43,790 nucleotides of DNA from positions 7,314 through 51,103 of the forward strand of contig QHYS01000044.1 in NCBI GenBank assembly GCA_003223325.1, written 5' to 3'. Positions within the stretch are counted from its first letter, which is position 1, and each line of letters opens with the position of its first letter. The stretch comes from Acidobacteriota bacterium. Lineage in GTDB: Bacteria; Acidobacteriota; Terriglobia; Acidiferrales; UBA7541. The position numbers and the translations under genes were made by a program. Below the pieces are notes generated by a model. The model worked only from the letters and a program-made list of their open reading frames with translations. It made no database searches and had not been told where the DNA came from. Shown piece after piece: positions 36,476 through 43,790 of the stretch.

Positions 36476-37976
36476 TTCACACCATCAGTCGGTTGTCATC
36501 ATCGGCGCGGGGCCTGCAGGATTAACGGCTGCGGCTGAGCTTTCCGAACATGGGGTTGCTGCCGTGGTGGTCGAGGCCGATGATGCCGTGGGGGGCCTCG
36601 CTCGCACAGTCAACTACAAGGGCTATCTCTTCGATATTGGCGGACATCGCTTCTTTACAAAATGGGAGGTGATCCAGCGTTTCTGGCAACGGATTCTGAG
36701 GGAAGAGTTCCTCGAACGTCCCAGGATGTCCCGGATTTACTACAGAAAGAAATTCTTCTCTTATCCGCTCAGGCCCGCGGATGCGTTGCGGGGTGTGGGC
36801 CTGCTCGAGAGCTTGTTGATTCTGAGTTCCTATCTACGTTCCCGTCTTTTCCCACACCGTGGAGAGGAAAGCCTGGAGCAATGGGTCTCGAACCGCTTCG
36901 GAAAGCGGCTTTATAAGATCTTTTTCAAGACCTATACGGAGAAGGTGTGGGGCGTACCTTGTGCAGAGATTCAAGCGGAGTGGGCGGCTCAGCGGATCAA
37001 ACAACTTTCGCTAGGCACTGCAATCCGGAACGCTTTCCTTCGGACGAATGGGACGCAGGCAAAGACCCTGATTGACCACTTCCATTATCCGAAGCGTGGA
37101 CCCGGACAGATGTGGGAAACACTCACGGCACTGCTAGAGCAGAAAGGATATCCGGTCCTGCGGCAGCGAAGGGTCGTGCGAGTGTGTCGGAACGACCGGA
37201 GGGTTACCCGCCTGGTAACCTGCGGGCCTCACGGGGAGGAATACTTTGAGGGCACGCACTTCATCAGCTCGATACCCATGCGGGATTTGATCATGGCCCT
37301 GGACCCGCCCGCCCCAGACGAGATCCAGGAGGCCGCCCGCCTCCTGCGTTATCGAGACTTCCTTATTGTCACGCTGATTGTGAACCGCAAGGATGTGATG
37401 CCGGACAACTGGATTTACGTCCATGATCCGCAGGTTAGAGTCGGGCGGATCCAGAACTTTAAGAACTGGTCTCTCGCGATGGTCCCTGACGCGAACAAGA
37501 CCTCTCTCGGGATGGAGTACTTCGTGTTCCAGAACGATGCGCTCTGGGCAAGCCCGGACGGGAGCCTCCTCGCATTGGCAAAGAGAGAACTCGTTCAGCT
37601 TGGGCTCGCACGGGCAGACGAAATCGAAGACGGAACGGTCGTGCGCATGCCGAAGGCGTATCCGATGTACGACCGCGGCTGGGAGACGCGGGTGAAGAAG
37701 ATCCGTCTTTACCTCGACGAGAATTTGCCCGACGTCCAACTCGTGGGGCGCAACGGTATGCACCGGTATAACAACCAGGACCATTCCATGATGACTGGGC
37801 TGTGTGCAGCGCGAAATATCCTGGGAGCTAGGTACGACTTGTGGGCCATCAATGCAGAGCCTGAATACCATGAAGATAGGATCGTGGATGCGGGCGTCGA
37901 GCCCCACCAGCCGGCATATGCTGAGCCACCACTCATCGAGCGAGTCCATCCCGCATCCGCGTTGCCCCCGAACTGA
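36462..37976 (+). CDS. FAD-dependent oxidoreductase, UDP-galactopyranose mutase-like
   Basis: 504 residues, overlapping the GT2 gene by 14 bases. The N-terminal Rossmann loop is VVIIGAGPAGLTAAAEL (residues ~11-27), followed by VEADDAVGGLARTVNYKG and FDIGGHRFFTK. These match the flavoprotein family that includes UDP-galactopyranose mutase and protoporphyrinogen oxidase-like proteins in exopolysaccharide loci. The conserved C-terminal FAD segment is LVGRNGMHRYNNQDHSMMTG. Lying between glycosyltransferases, it may remodel a sugar nucleotide or a lipid-linked sugar. The reaction is not established. Confidence 0.82.
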   Translation: MSAFSSHHQSVVIIGAGPAGLTAAAELSEHGVAAVVVEADDAVGGLARTVNYKGYLFDIGGHRFFTKWEVIQRFWQRILREEFLERPRMSRIYYRKKFFSYPLRPADALRGVGLLESLLILSSYLRSRLFPHRGEESLEQWVSNRFGKRLYKIFFKTYTEKVWGVPCAEIQAEWAAQRIKQLSLGTAIRNAFLRTNGTQAKTLIDHFHYPKRGPGQMWETLTALLEQKGYPVLRQRRVVRVCRNDRRVTRLVTCGPHGEEYFEGTHFISSIPMRDLIMALDPPAPDEIQEAARLLRYRDFLIVTLIVNRKDVMPDNWIYVHDPQVRVGRIQNFKNWSLAMVPDANKTSLGMEYFVFQNDALWASPDGSLLALAKRELVQLGLARADEIEDGTVVRMPKAYPMYDRGWETRVKKIRLYLDENLPDVQLVGRNGMHRYNNQDHSMMTGLCAARNILGARYDLWAINAEPEYHEDRIVDAGVEPHQPAYAEPPLIERVHPASALPPN

Positions 37977-37988
37977 GGAGAGAACCGC

Positions 37989-39710
37989 GTGGCCTCGACC
38001 ACGCTCCTTTCGCGCCAGCATGAAGTCCGCCGACCAGGAGACTCGTTTCACACCGAGGCTCTCGTGACTCCTCTTGCGACGAAGCGTAGAATTGCGTGCC
38101 TCTGCATTTCTGCCCTGCTGGTAGTGGTTGTACCGCTCGTGAGGGGCATCACGGCTGGGGAATTCGATCCGCTATCTGACGAGCCAACGCATGCGGCCAC
38201 AGGTCTTTTTTTTGCGGATTTTTTCTTTCACATGCCGTTGGCCCACCCCGTCAGCTACACGTACCTTTACTATGCGCAGTATCCGGCGCTCGGCCTGATC
38301 CACTGGCCGCCTCTTTTTCATCTTGTAGAGGGTGTTTTTTTCCTCGCCTTCGGTCCTTCGACAGCAACCGCGCGACTCGCCGTCCTGTTTTTCGCTCTCC
38401 TCGGTTGTTTCGCCTGGTTCCAGATCGTGCGTCGCTTGCAGAATTCGTGGGCTGCAGCAGTCTCCACGGCACTGCTAGGCGTGTCACCAGGGATGCTGGG
38501 GCTCGAAAGAGCCGTCATGCTGGAGATTCCTTCGTTGTCTTTGTGTCTGGCGGCCATCTACTTCTGGATTGATTACTTGAAGTCGGAAAGAAGCCGCCCG
38601 CTGTATTGTTTTGCCCTCCTCACTGGCCTGGCTCTGCTGACAAAACAGCAAAGCGCCTATTTGCTCCTCTTTTGTTTGCTGACCCTGCTGGCGCAGCGAA
38701 AATGGGCACTTCTGTTCCGTGCCAATGCCCGACGTGCCTTAGTGATGTCACTCCTGCTCCTCGCTCCCTTCTATGTGCTGAGCCTTGCGTTCCACTGGCA
38801 AACCGTCTCGCGCCACATCATCGGGCAATCGCTGCCGGGAATGTCCGCGTTTACCTACTACCCTGCGGCCATTCCGCAACAGCTCGGCTGGCCTGTCTTG
38901 CTCCTCAGCGCGTTGGGCATAGTCACAGCTTGGTGGTGGGACCGCCGTGAGAACGCTGTCCTGATGCTCCTTTGGTTGCTGGCTTGTTACCTGACCTTGA
39001 GTTTTCTATCGGCTCGAGAGCCCCGGTACAGCATCTATTGGATTCCGCCTTGGGTTTACTTTGCCGTGGCTCCCCTATTTCTGGGGGGCGCGGCCACACG
39101 GCGCCGCGTCGCAGGAGCGATCGCGGGCGGTTTCCTGTTGCTGACCTATGTGCTGTCGGCCTGGAGGAATCCTCGGCCTTTGGTAGCGGGCTATGAAGCG
39201 CTGGCGCAGACCATCGCCGCAAGGGACGAATCCGGAGGACTCCTTCTTTTTGACGGCGAAGGCCCGGCTGACTTCATTTTCTACTTGCGAGCCTCTGATC
39301 CTGGACGACGGTATGTGGTGCTCCGCAAGGCCCTCTATGTGACGCGGATCACAAAAGAGTTTGGAAGTGCGGAGCTCATTCAAACCCGCGATGAGCTGGA
39401 GCGGCTCATCGACGGCTACGGCATCCGATACATTGTCATATCAGAGATGCCCGCCTTTGATTTCGACATCCAGAAGACGCTTCGCGAGGTGCTCGCGTCT
39501 CCTAGATTCAAGCTGGTGAAAAAGGTGCCAATAGAGAGCAGCGCGCCTCGCTGGAAGGGCAGGAACCTGCTTCTGTATGAGAACGACAGGGTGGCGCCGC
39601 GGACGGAAAGGACGCTGACGTTGAGGATGCTCACATTGGACTGGGACATCGTTGTGCCGCTTGAGGATCTGGGAATCCGGAGGGGAACGTCGCATCGGCT
39701 CACACAGTGA
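37989..39710 (+). CDS. membrane glycosyltransferase, GT39/ArnT-like
   Basis: 573 residues from the GTG at 37989, 12 bases after the flavoprotein stop. The first long loop holds PLSDEPTHAATGLFFADFFF, with the Asp-Glu pair expected in PMT/ArnT-type GT-C enzymes. About ten hydrophobic helices follow to ~residue 395. A periplasmic C-terminal domain of ~170 residues contains the segment GYGIRYIVISEM. It would transfer a sugar from a polyprenyl-phosphate donor on the outer face of the inner membrane. It ends the three-gene unit; an IS605 right end lies 30 bases downstream. Confidence 0.82.
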   Translation: MASTTLLSRQHEVRRPGDSFHTEALVTPLATKRRIACLCISALLVVVVPLVRGITAGEFDPLSDEPTHAATGLFFADFFFHMPLAHPVSYTYLYYAQYPALGLIHWPPLFHLVEGVFFLAFGPSTATARLAVLFFALLGCFAWFQIVRRLQNSWAAAVSTALLGVSPGMLGLERAVMLEIPSLSLCLAAIYFWIDYLKSERSRPLYCFALLTGLALLTKQQSAYLLLFCLLTLLAQRKWALLFRANARRALVMSLLLLAPFYVLSLAFHWQTVSRHIIGQSLPGMSAFTYYPAAIPQQLGWPVLLLSALGIVTAWWWDRRENAVLMLLWLLACYLTLSFLSAREPRYSIYWIPPWVYFAVAPLFLGGAATRRRVAGAIAGGFLLLTYVLSAWRNPRPLVAGYEALAQTIAARDESGGLLLFDGEGPADFIFYLRASDPGRRYVVLRKALYVTRITKEFGSAELIQTRDELERLIDGYGIRYIVISEMPAFDFDIQKTLREVLASPRFKLVKKVPIESSAPRWKGRNLLLYENDRVAPRTERTLTLRMLTLDWDIVVPLEDLGIRRGTSHRLTQ

Positions 39711-39740
39711 CCAGATGATTGACATTCCAGAGGCTCGAAT

Positions 39741-39769
39741 GTGACTACTCCGTCGCCTAAAGATGACGG
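39741..39769 (-). repeat. IS605-type right end with degenerate hairpin
   Basis: CCGTC (39750-39754) pairs with GACGG (39765-39769) around a loop GCCTAAAGAT. On the minus strand the unit ends AGTAGTCAC at 39741, the usual form of IS200/IS605 right ends. It overlaps the end of the TnpB remnant. The last four bases, TCAC, mark the probable cleavage site. Confidence 0.6.
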
Positions 39770-40005
39770 TTTCTCAGAACATGCGAGTTAACACCCACAT
39801 TTGGTTCTGCTGGCCCAGTCCGGGCCAGGGCAAGGATGTTCCTTGCCGCATTGACGTCGCGATGCAGCGCCAAACCGCAGCAGCAGACATGTTGGCGTTG
39901 TCGCAAACATTTCTCCACAACCTGGCCGCAGTTGCTGCATCGTTGGCTGGTGCCTCGGGCATTCACTTCCACCACCACGACGCCAGCTCTTTCAGCCTTG
40001 CATCG
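39757..40005 (-). pseudogene. tnpB: IS605-family TnpB remnant (C-terminal zinc-ribbon part)
   Basis: The minus strand reads CKAERAGVVVVEVNARGTSQ, RCSNCGQVV, then HVCCCGLALHRDVNAARNIL. These are the zinc ribbon (CxxC pairs) and the RuvC-III Asp of TnpB. The frame ends at 39757 within the right-end hairpin. Everything upstream of CKAERAG is missing, including RuvC-I and RuvC-II, so no nuclease can be made. Beyond ~40005 the sequence changes to a glycosyltransferase fragment on the other strand. Confidence 0.88.
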
Positions 40006-40363
40006 CGGCGGCGACGTGATCTTGGTTCAGCGCGCCATTGACGTGTACGCTGTAAAAGCAGTCCGATATGCACCGCAAGCACTGGTACAACATATAGAAG
40101 ATCACGGGCCCTGGGTGTGGGTTCAGAAAATGTTCATCTACGGGCGCGCGACCCGGAAATACCGCCCGATCGTCCGCAGGAGTGGGTGCATAACTGCCAC
40201 GGAGCGGCTTCAGGTCTTCCGGCAGACCATCGCGCGGTACGGGTACTCACGCGCGAACCGTACGACGTTGTTGTTTCTGCAAGCGCTCGGCGTCGGTGCG
40301 CATCTGGACGGACCTTCGAATCCCGAACCAAGGGGAGGGCTAGCAACCTTCGGACCGGAGTAG
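40005..40363 (+). pseudogene. glycosyltransferase family 2, C-terminal fragment
   Basis: The plus-strand frame reads VRYAPQALVQHIEDHGPWVW, VQKMFIYGRATRKYRPIVRR, ERLQVFRQTIARYGYSRANR and LLFLQALGVGAHLDG, ending at a TAG at 40363. The VRYAPQALVQHIEDHG part resembles the post-catalytic segment of GT2 enzymes, and the rest their basic amphipathic tail. The catalytic GT-A domain with its DxD is gone, replaced by the TnpB remnant. The stop lies two bases before the next start, so it was probably once an operon partner of that GT4. Confidence 0.65.
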
Positions 40364-40365
40364 TG

Positions 40366-41529
40366 ATGAATATTCTAATCATCAGCCCCTTTCCCCTCTT
40401 GCCGCTCTCGCACGGCGGTCGGGTGCGCACCTATGGCTTGGCTACTGGCCTTGCCCGGGCCGGGGCAACGGTTCACGCGCTCTTTCCCTGGCAACCTGGG
40501 GTACCGCGGAAGGAATTCCAACGCGACGGTATCACCTGCCATCCCCATATCTGGGCGGCGAACGTCATACCTGCGATCTTGGGAGACCGACTCCTTCCGC
40601 CGATCGTTGCGCTCTCTGGGCAGCCCTTTGCCCTCGGACCGCAACAGCGGCTGCGGCGGTTGGGTCGCTTTGACATCATCCAGTTCGACTTCTGCGCCTA
40701 CCCCCGCTGGATGGAATTGCTGGGTGGGCGCGCCAAAATCGTCTACTCGGCACATAATGTCGAGTGCGATCTTGCCACCGCCCAGCCATGGCGACGCATC
40801 GTACGTGGACAGGCGCTTCGGCGCCTTGCACGACTGGAATCAGGGAGCATCCATGCAGCTGACCTGCTTATAACCTGCAGCCAAACCGATGCTGGACGCA
40901 TCGCCGAACTTTATGGCGCTGCTCGCCAAACCGAGGTGATACCTAACGGATTCGACGACGCACTTTTGGCCATCGACTGGGACCACGAGCGTAGCCGGAC
41001 TAGGGCGTCCTTCGGTTTCACGCCGGACAATGTCGTTCTCCTGTTCGTCGGCGGCCGCGCCCACCACAATCGCGAGGCGTTCCGCTTCTTGGAGCAGGAC
41101 CTAACGCCGCGCCTCGCTCTGGGCGCACGGCTCTTGCTCGTTGGCGAGTGCTGCCGCGGGCGGCAATCGTCCGATCCGAGGGTTCGGAATCTCGGGTACG
41201 TTGAGGATCTTAAGCCTCTTTACGCTGCAGCCGACATCGGCTTAAACCCCGTGACGTATGGTTCGGGGACAAGTGTCAAAGTGATTGAGTACTTGGCAGC
41301 GGGATTACGCGTCGTCTCTACGGCGGCTGGCATGCGCGGCTACGAGCAGCTACGCGAGAGGATACACAAGACCGAGCTTGCTGATTTTGCGGCGGTGATC
41401 ACAACGCTGGGACGGACCCCGCCGAAGGTACCCCCTGAAGTGCGTGAACTCACTTGGGGTGCCCTCGGCCAACAACTCCATCGAACATACACGCGCCTCT
41501 GCAACCGCACCGCCGAGGGATACATGTGA
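40366..41529 (+). CDS. glycosyltransferase family 4
   Basis: 387 residues from the ATG at 40366, giving MNILIISPFPLLPLSHGGRV, the natural GT4 start; the open frame further upstream is a shadow of the GT2 fragment. Motifs are KIVYSAHNVECDLATAQPWR, TEVIPNGFDDALL, VVLLFVGGRAHHNREAFRFL, RVRNLGYVEDLKPLYAAADI and YGSGTSVKVIEYLAAGLRVV with the conserved Glu. The protein appears complete, though its upstream neighbour is only a fragment. It closes this plus-strand unit. Confidence 0.88.
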   Translation: MNILIISPFPLLPLSHGGRVRTYGLATGLARAGATVHALFPWQPGVPRKEFQRDGITCHPHIWAANVIPAILGDRLLPPIVALSGQPFALGPQQRLRRLGRFDIIQFDFCAYPRWMELLGGRAKIVYSAHNVECDLATAQPWRRIVRGQALRRLARLESGSIHAADLLITCSQTDAGRIAELYGAARQTEVIPNGFDDALLAIDWDHERSRTRASFGFTPDNVVLLFVGGRAHHNREAFRFLEQDLTPRLALGARLLLVGECCRGRQSSDPRVRNLGYVEDLKPLYAAADIGLNPVTYGSGTSVKVIEYLAAGLRVVSTAAGMRGYEQLRERIHKTELADFAAVITTLGRTPPKVPPEVRELTWGALGQQLHRTYTRLCNRTAEGYM

Positions 41530-41822
41530 GCGGCCCTTGAGGGCAATCTTCAGGCCATCAAAGAAACCGCCGATGGCACGAGAGTTCCGCAGGCAGGTGT
41601 GGAGGAACCGACCGGGAGATCACGGTCAATATTCAACGTATCGGCGGCACAGAGGCATTCGACACTATCCGTCGTCAGTCTGATGAAAAAAAACAAAATT
41701 ACAAAACGAACTACCCATCTCTTTGTGACGTCTCGAGCTGGGAACTTCGTCCGAGATAAAATTACCAAAACGAACTATTGAGGTGGCTTGGCCGGCTGAT
41801 CTCGATGCGATCGTCTATCCCA
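41530..41822. other. intergenic stretch with an A-rich imperfect direct repeat
   Basis: About 290 bases between convergent genes. AAAATTACAAAACGAACTAC (41695-41714) is repeated as AAAATTACCAAAACGAACTA (41758-41777), 63 bases apart, in an otherwise GC-rich locus. This could be a scar of a lost insertion or a protein-binding site. No coding frame is recognised. Confidence 0.45.
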
Positions 41823-43016
41823 TCAGGGCAACTCCACGTCGCAAGCGCGAACCTTCGTCGACGACAAGTTGCTGCGCACACTCTCCGACCGGTCCAGCAG
41901 CCCAAGAGTCATGGCCAGGATGAGGGCGAGCACAGGATCAGTGATCTCGGCCACCCTCCCCGGAAGGTGGATTTGAATCACTTCGATCACGCCCAGTAAC
42001 ACTGCAACGGCAATAGCTGCACGGGCTAGGCGCCAGCCAGCCGCGCGCAACAGCCAGACCGCCGATCCATACCAAAAGGACTTCTGAAGAAGGGTCAGTA
42101 GGCCGAAATCCCACTCAGCTCGAAGAAACCCACCGAATGGCACCCAGGAAAATGGATTTGCGATACGGCTCCAATGATACGGAACGAGCCCGCGCACGAT
42201 CAGCAGCGACACGATCAGGCCGCCCACAACCGTTGTGCGCTTTGAATATCCGCTTAGAAAGTACCAACAGATGCATGCGAGCACTGCACCGGCGAGCTCG
42301 GACCAGGTGACGATCCTACCGGCTACTAGGAGCTTGGCTGGCAACACCAGCAGCAGCAGCGGGAACAATCGGCAGGCGCGCTCTGCGCCGAGCACGTTTT
42401 CGAGCAGTTGGGCCACGACCAACCACTCGACGAAATAGCTGAAAGTCTGGAGCGGGGAGATCGACACCGCCGCGAGGAGGTAACGAAATTTGTCATCCAA
42501 CCTGGTGTGGCTGAGTGCCGGGAACAGAGGAAATCCTTGGTATGCAAGCCAGGTATAGAAGAGCAGCACTGCGCCGGACGGATGCAGAAGGTTGGTGGTT
42601 TCCGCTCGAGCAAAGAAGCGCTTCAACCATTGCTGATGGACATAGCCAAGTGCTACACCCAGCACCGTGCCACTCACATTGCAGACCACGTCAAAAGCGT
42701 TGCATTCGCGTGCATCGTCGAATAATTGAGTCATCTCGATAGTGCTTGACAATGCCAATGCGAGCAACACCGTCACGGTCATGGCAAAAGGCGTATGAAA
42801 CTTCTGGCGGAGTGCAAGCAAGCCAAACACGCCAACCGGCACGTAGATCACTACGTTGACCGCGATATCGCGGAACAGGAACCGGTCAATGTGGTCCGGC
42901 CAAGAATGAATCAGAACCCAAAGCAGGCTCGCAGCTAGTTGTGTGGAGTGGAAATCCCAGGGATACAGGGATCCGTACACGATTAGCACGATCACGATTA
43001 GGAGAACGCGATACAA
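41823..43016 (-). CDS. VanZ-family membrane protein with two VanZ-like halves
   Basis: 397 residues from the ATG at 43016, with about 10-11 hydrophobic helices. The N-terminal half carries YPWDFH, DIAVNVVIYVPVGVFGLLAL and SSTIEMTQLFDDARECNAFD followed by VVCNVSGTVLGVALG, the classic VanZ signature. The C-terminal ~120 residues repeat the pattern less strictly: PFSWVPFGGFL, LGVIEVIQIHLPGRVAEITD. VanZ proteins are named for teicoplanin resistance but commonly occur in exopolysaccharide and exosortase loci; function here is unknown. The single-VanZ family is usually much shorter. The promoter region is shared with the adjoining IS605 right end. Confidence 0.85.
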   Translation of the reverse strand: MYRVLLIVIVLIVYGSLYPWDFHSTQLAASLLWVLIHSWPDHIDRFLFRDIAVNVVIYVPVGVFGLLALRQKFHTPFAMTVTVLLALALSSTIEMTQLFDDARECNAFDVVCNVSGTVLGVALGYVHQQWLKRFFARAETTNLLHPSGAVLLFYTWLAYQGFPLFPALSHTRLDDKFRYLLAAVSISPLQTFSYFVEWLVVAQLLENVLGAERACRLFPLLLLVLPAKLLVAGRIVTWSELAGAVLACICWYFLSGYSKRTTVVGGLIVSLLIVRGLVPYHWSRIANPFSWVPFGGFLRAEWDFGLLTLLQKSFWYGSAVWLLRAAGWRLARAAIAVAVLLGVIEVIQIHLPGRVAEITDPVLALILAMTLGLLDRSESVRSNLSSTKVRACDVELP

Positions 43017-43099
43017 GTTAGACCCGACTCACTCCGGAAGTACTCTATAGGTTTATCTACACCCTCTATACAAAAAATCTGTCCCGCGCAGGAGCTGGA

Positions 43100-43141
43100 T
43101 TGAGACTCCCCACGCCTAAAGGCGGGGGATTCTTGGAGTTA
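43100..43141 (-). repeat. IS605-type right end with hairpin
   Basis: Read on the minus strand after the TnpB stop, GAATCCCCCGCC, a TTTA loop and GGCGTGGGGAG form an ~8 bp stem with one bulge, followed by TCTCAA. The TCAA at 43100-43103 (TTGA on the plus strand) is the likely cleavage site. This is the standard right-end form of many IS605 elements. Confidence 0.75.
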
Positions 43142-43250
43142 CTAAGCAGCATTGCCGCTCGTCTCCAACGATGTTTCCTGCTTCACGGGCGCACGCCTAG
43201 GCTCTCGCTTAGGTCTTACTGGGCCTCCACAGGCGGCTACCGAGCGTCCC
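43100..43250 (-). ncRNA. predicted omega RNA (TnpB guide RNA) overlapping tnpB 3' end
   Basis: In IS605-type elements the guide RNA runs from within the 3' part of tnpB through the right-end hairpin, with the guide taken from host DNA beyond the end. By that rule the scaffold lies around 43250-43100 and the guide corresponds to about 43099-43080 on the minus strand. The 5' boundary cannot be seen in sequence and is approximate. Confidence 0.4.
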
Positions 43251-43790
43251 TCGGCTAAGATTCTCAAACCCTCTACGAAAATGTTTACGATGGCATTTTC
43301 GTCCCGCTGATGTTCTGTTTTGCAATGGGGGCACCGCCAGCGGTCTTGGAGTTGGAGTTCTGCATTCTTCTCGTGGCAAATGCAGCACAACTTTGACGAC
43401 GGAAAGAACCTGTCTACTTTGACCAGCGTCCTTCCGTACCACTGGCATTTGTATTCCAACATGCGGAGGAAGTCGCCAAAACCAGCATCCGAAATGGCAC
43501 GAGCCAGACGGCGATTCTTTAGCATGTTCTTGGTGCGCAGCGTCTCAACAAATATCACTTGGTTCTCGTGAACAAGTTGAGTGCTCCATTTCTGAAGAAA
43601 ATCTGTGCGAATATCTGATACCCGTTGATAAATCTTGGCTACTTTAATTCTAGCTTTCTCTCGATTCTTTGAGCCTTTCTCGCATCGACTTACATGCTTC
43701 TGTGCTGTGCGCAGCCGTGATAAGGCTGCCAGCAGAGGACGAGGCAGTTCCACCTGGGACCACCTTCTACCATTGAAAAAATGGAACGCC
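43142..43790 (-). CDS. tnpB: IS200/IS605-type TnpB nuclease, C-terminal part (start outside window)
   Basis: The frame is open to the window edge (AFHFFNGRRWSQ before a GTG at 43753), so the N-terminus is off the window. Counting from 43753: RuvC-II Glu in VIFVETLRTKNM (E70), zinc ribbon C123/C126 and C141/C144, and RuvC-III Asp in QRDENAIVNI (D151). All catalytic and zinc positions that can be checked are intact. TnpB is an RNA-guided DNA nuclease that helps the element persist. A TnpA partner is not visible. The ~45-residue tail after the RuvC-III block is basic. Unlike the copy at 39757, this one shows no disruption in the visible part. Confidence 0.87.
   Translation of the reverse strand, partial: AFHFFNGRRWSQVELPRPLLAALSRLRTAQKHVSRCEKGSKNREKARIKVAKIYQRVSDIRTDFLQKWSTQLVHENQVIFVETLRTKNMLKNRRLARAISDAGFGDFLRMLEYKCQWYGRTLVKVDRFFPSSKLCCICHEKNAELQLQDRWRCPHCKTEHQRDENAIVNIFVEGLRILAEGRSVAACGGPVRPKREPRRAPVKQETSLETSGNAA

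Noticed and set aside
40117-40365. Upstream extension of the GT4 frame
   Set aside because: It overlaps the GT2 tail in another frame. GT4-like sequence begins exactly at the ATG at 40366.
41823-43016. VanZ protein as glycopeptide resistance
   Set aside because: No vanHAX-type genes are present. VanZ-like proteins are common in surface-glycan loci.
1-43790. CRISPR array, tRNA or rRNA genes
   Set aside because: No regularly spaced repeats, and no tRNA- or rRNA-like segments, were seen on either strand.

Overview
The window carries a large exopolysaccharide or cell-surface glycan biosynthesis region, about 44 kb, from a GC-rich bacterium. The best guess at origin is a soil Acidobacteriota. 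That rests on secreted proteins built from Ig-like 'GLYTAP' repeats and malectin-like ends, a PEP-CTERM-type ectodomain, and this mix of glycan genes. It is an inference, because no rRNA or other phylogenetic marker is present.

Layout. (a) 1-3425: the end of a SAM methyltransferase, a deacetylase-like protein, and a glycosyltransferase (GT) whose 3' end runs into an IS110 remnant. (b) 3380-8325: the IS110 remnant, then a GTGA-coupled block made of a 5'-truncated gene, a 1358-residue secreted protein and an aborted third gene. The block looks transplanted, with breaks at both sides. (c) 8574-27057: the main plus-strand cluster. It holds a methyltransferase, a GT39-like membrane protein, a GT4, a PhyH dioxygenase, a VOC protein, an FkbH-like protein, an acyl carrier protein, a GNAT-like acyltransferase, a NodB deacetylase, four more GT4 enzymes, a broken UDP-GlcNAc 2-epimerase, an alpha/alpha-toroid protein and an AAC(3)-like N-acetyltransferase. 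Many of these overlap by ATGA. (d) 27191-30371: a minus-strand GT4 coupled to a decayed methyltransferase, and a divergent Wzx-like flippase. (e) 30385-34908: an IS21 remnant, a lipoprotein paralogous to the 1358-residue protein, an IS66 remnant, and a chimeric PEP-CTERM-like/cytochrome c-like protein. (f) 35234-39710: a GT2, a UDP-galactopyranose-mutase-like flavoprotein and a GT39-like membrane protein. (g) 39741-43790: a TnpB remnant fused to a GT2 fragment, a GT4, a tandem VanZ protein, and the C-terminal part of a better preserved IS605-type TnpB with its hairpin right end.

How it may work together. Cytosolic GT4/GT2 enzymes would build a lipid-linked oligosaccharide and the Wzx-like protein would flip it. 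GT39-like integral membrane enzymes could add sugars on the outer face. The FkbH-ACP-GNAT trio is predicted to load a three-carbon (glyceryl-type) unit on the carrier protein and move it to a sugar. The NodB and AAC(3)-like enzymes would adjust N-acetylation. No Wzy polymerase, Wza/Wzc export genes or exosortase is recognised in the window.

The strongest general pattern is decay. Remnants of four transposase families (IS110, IS21, IS66, IS605) lie at or near module boundaries, and several host genes are broken.
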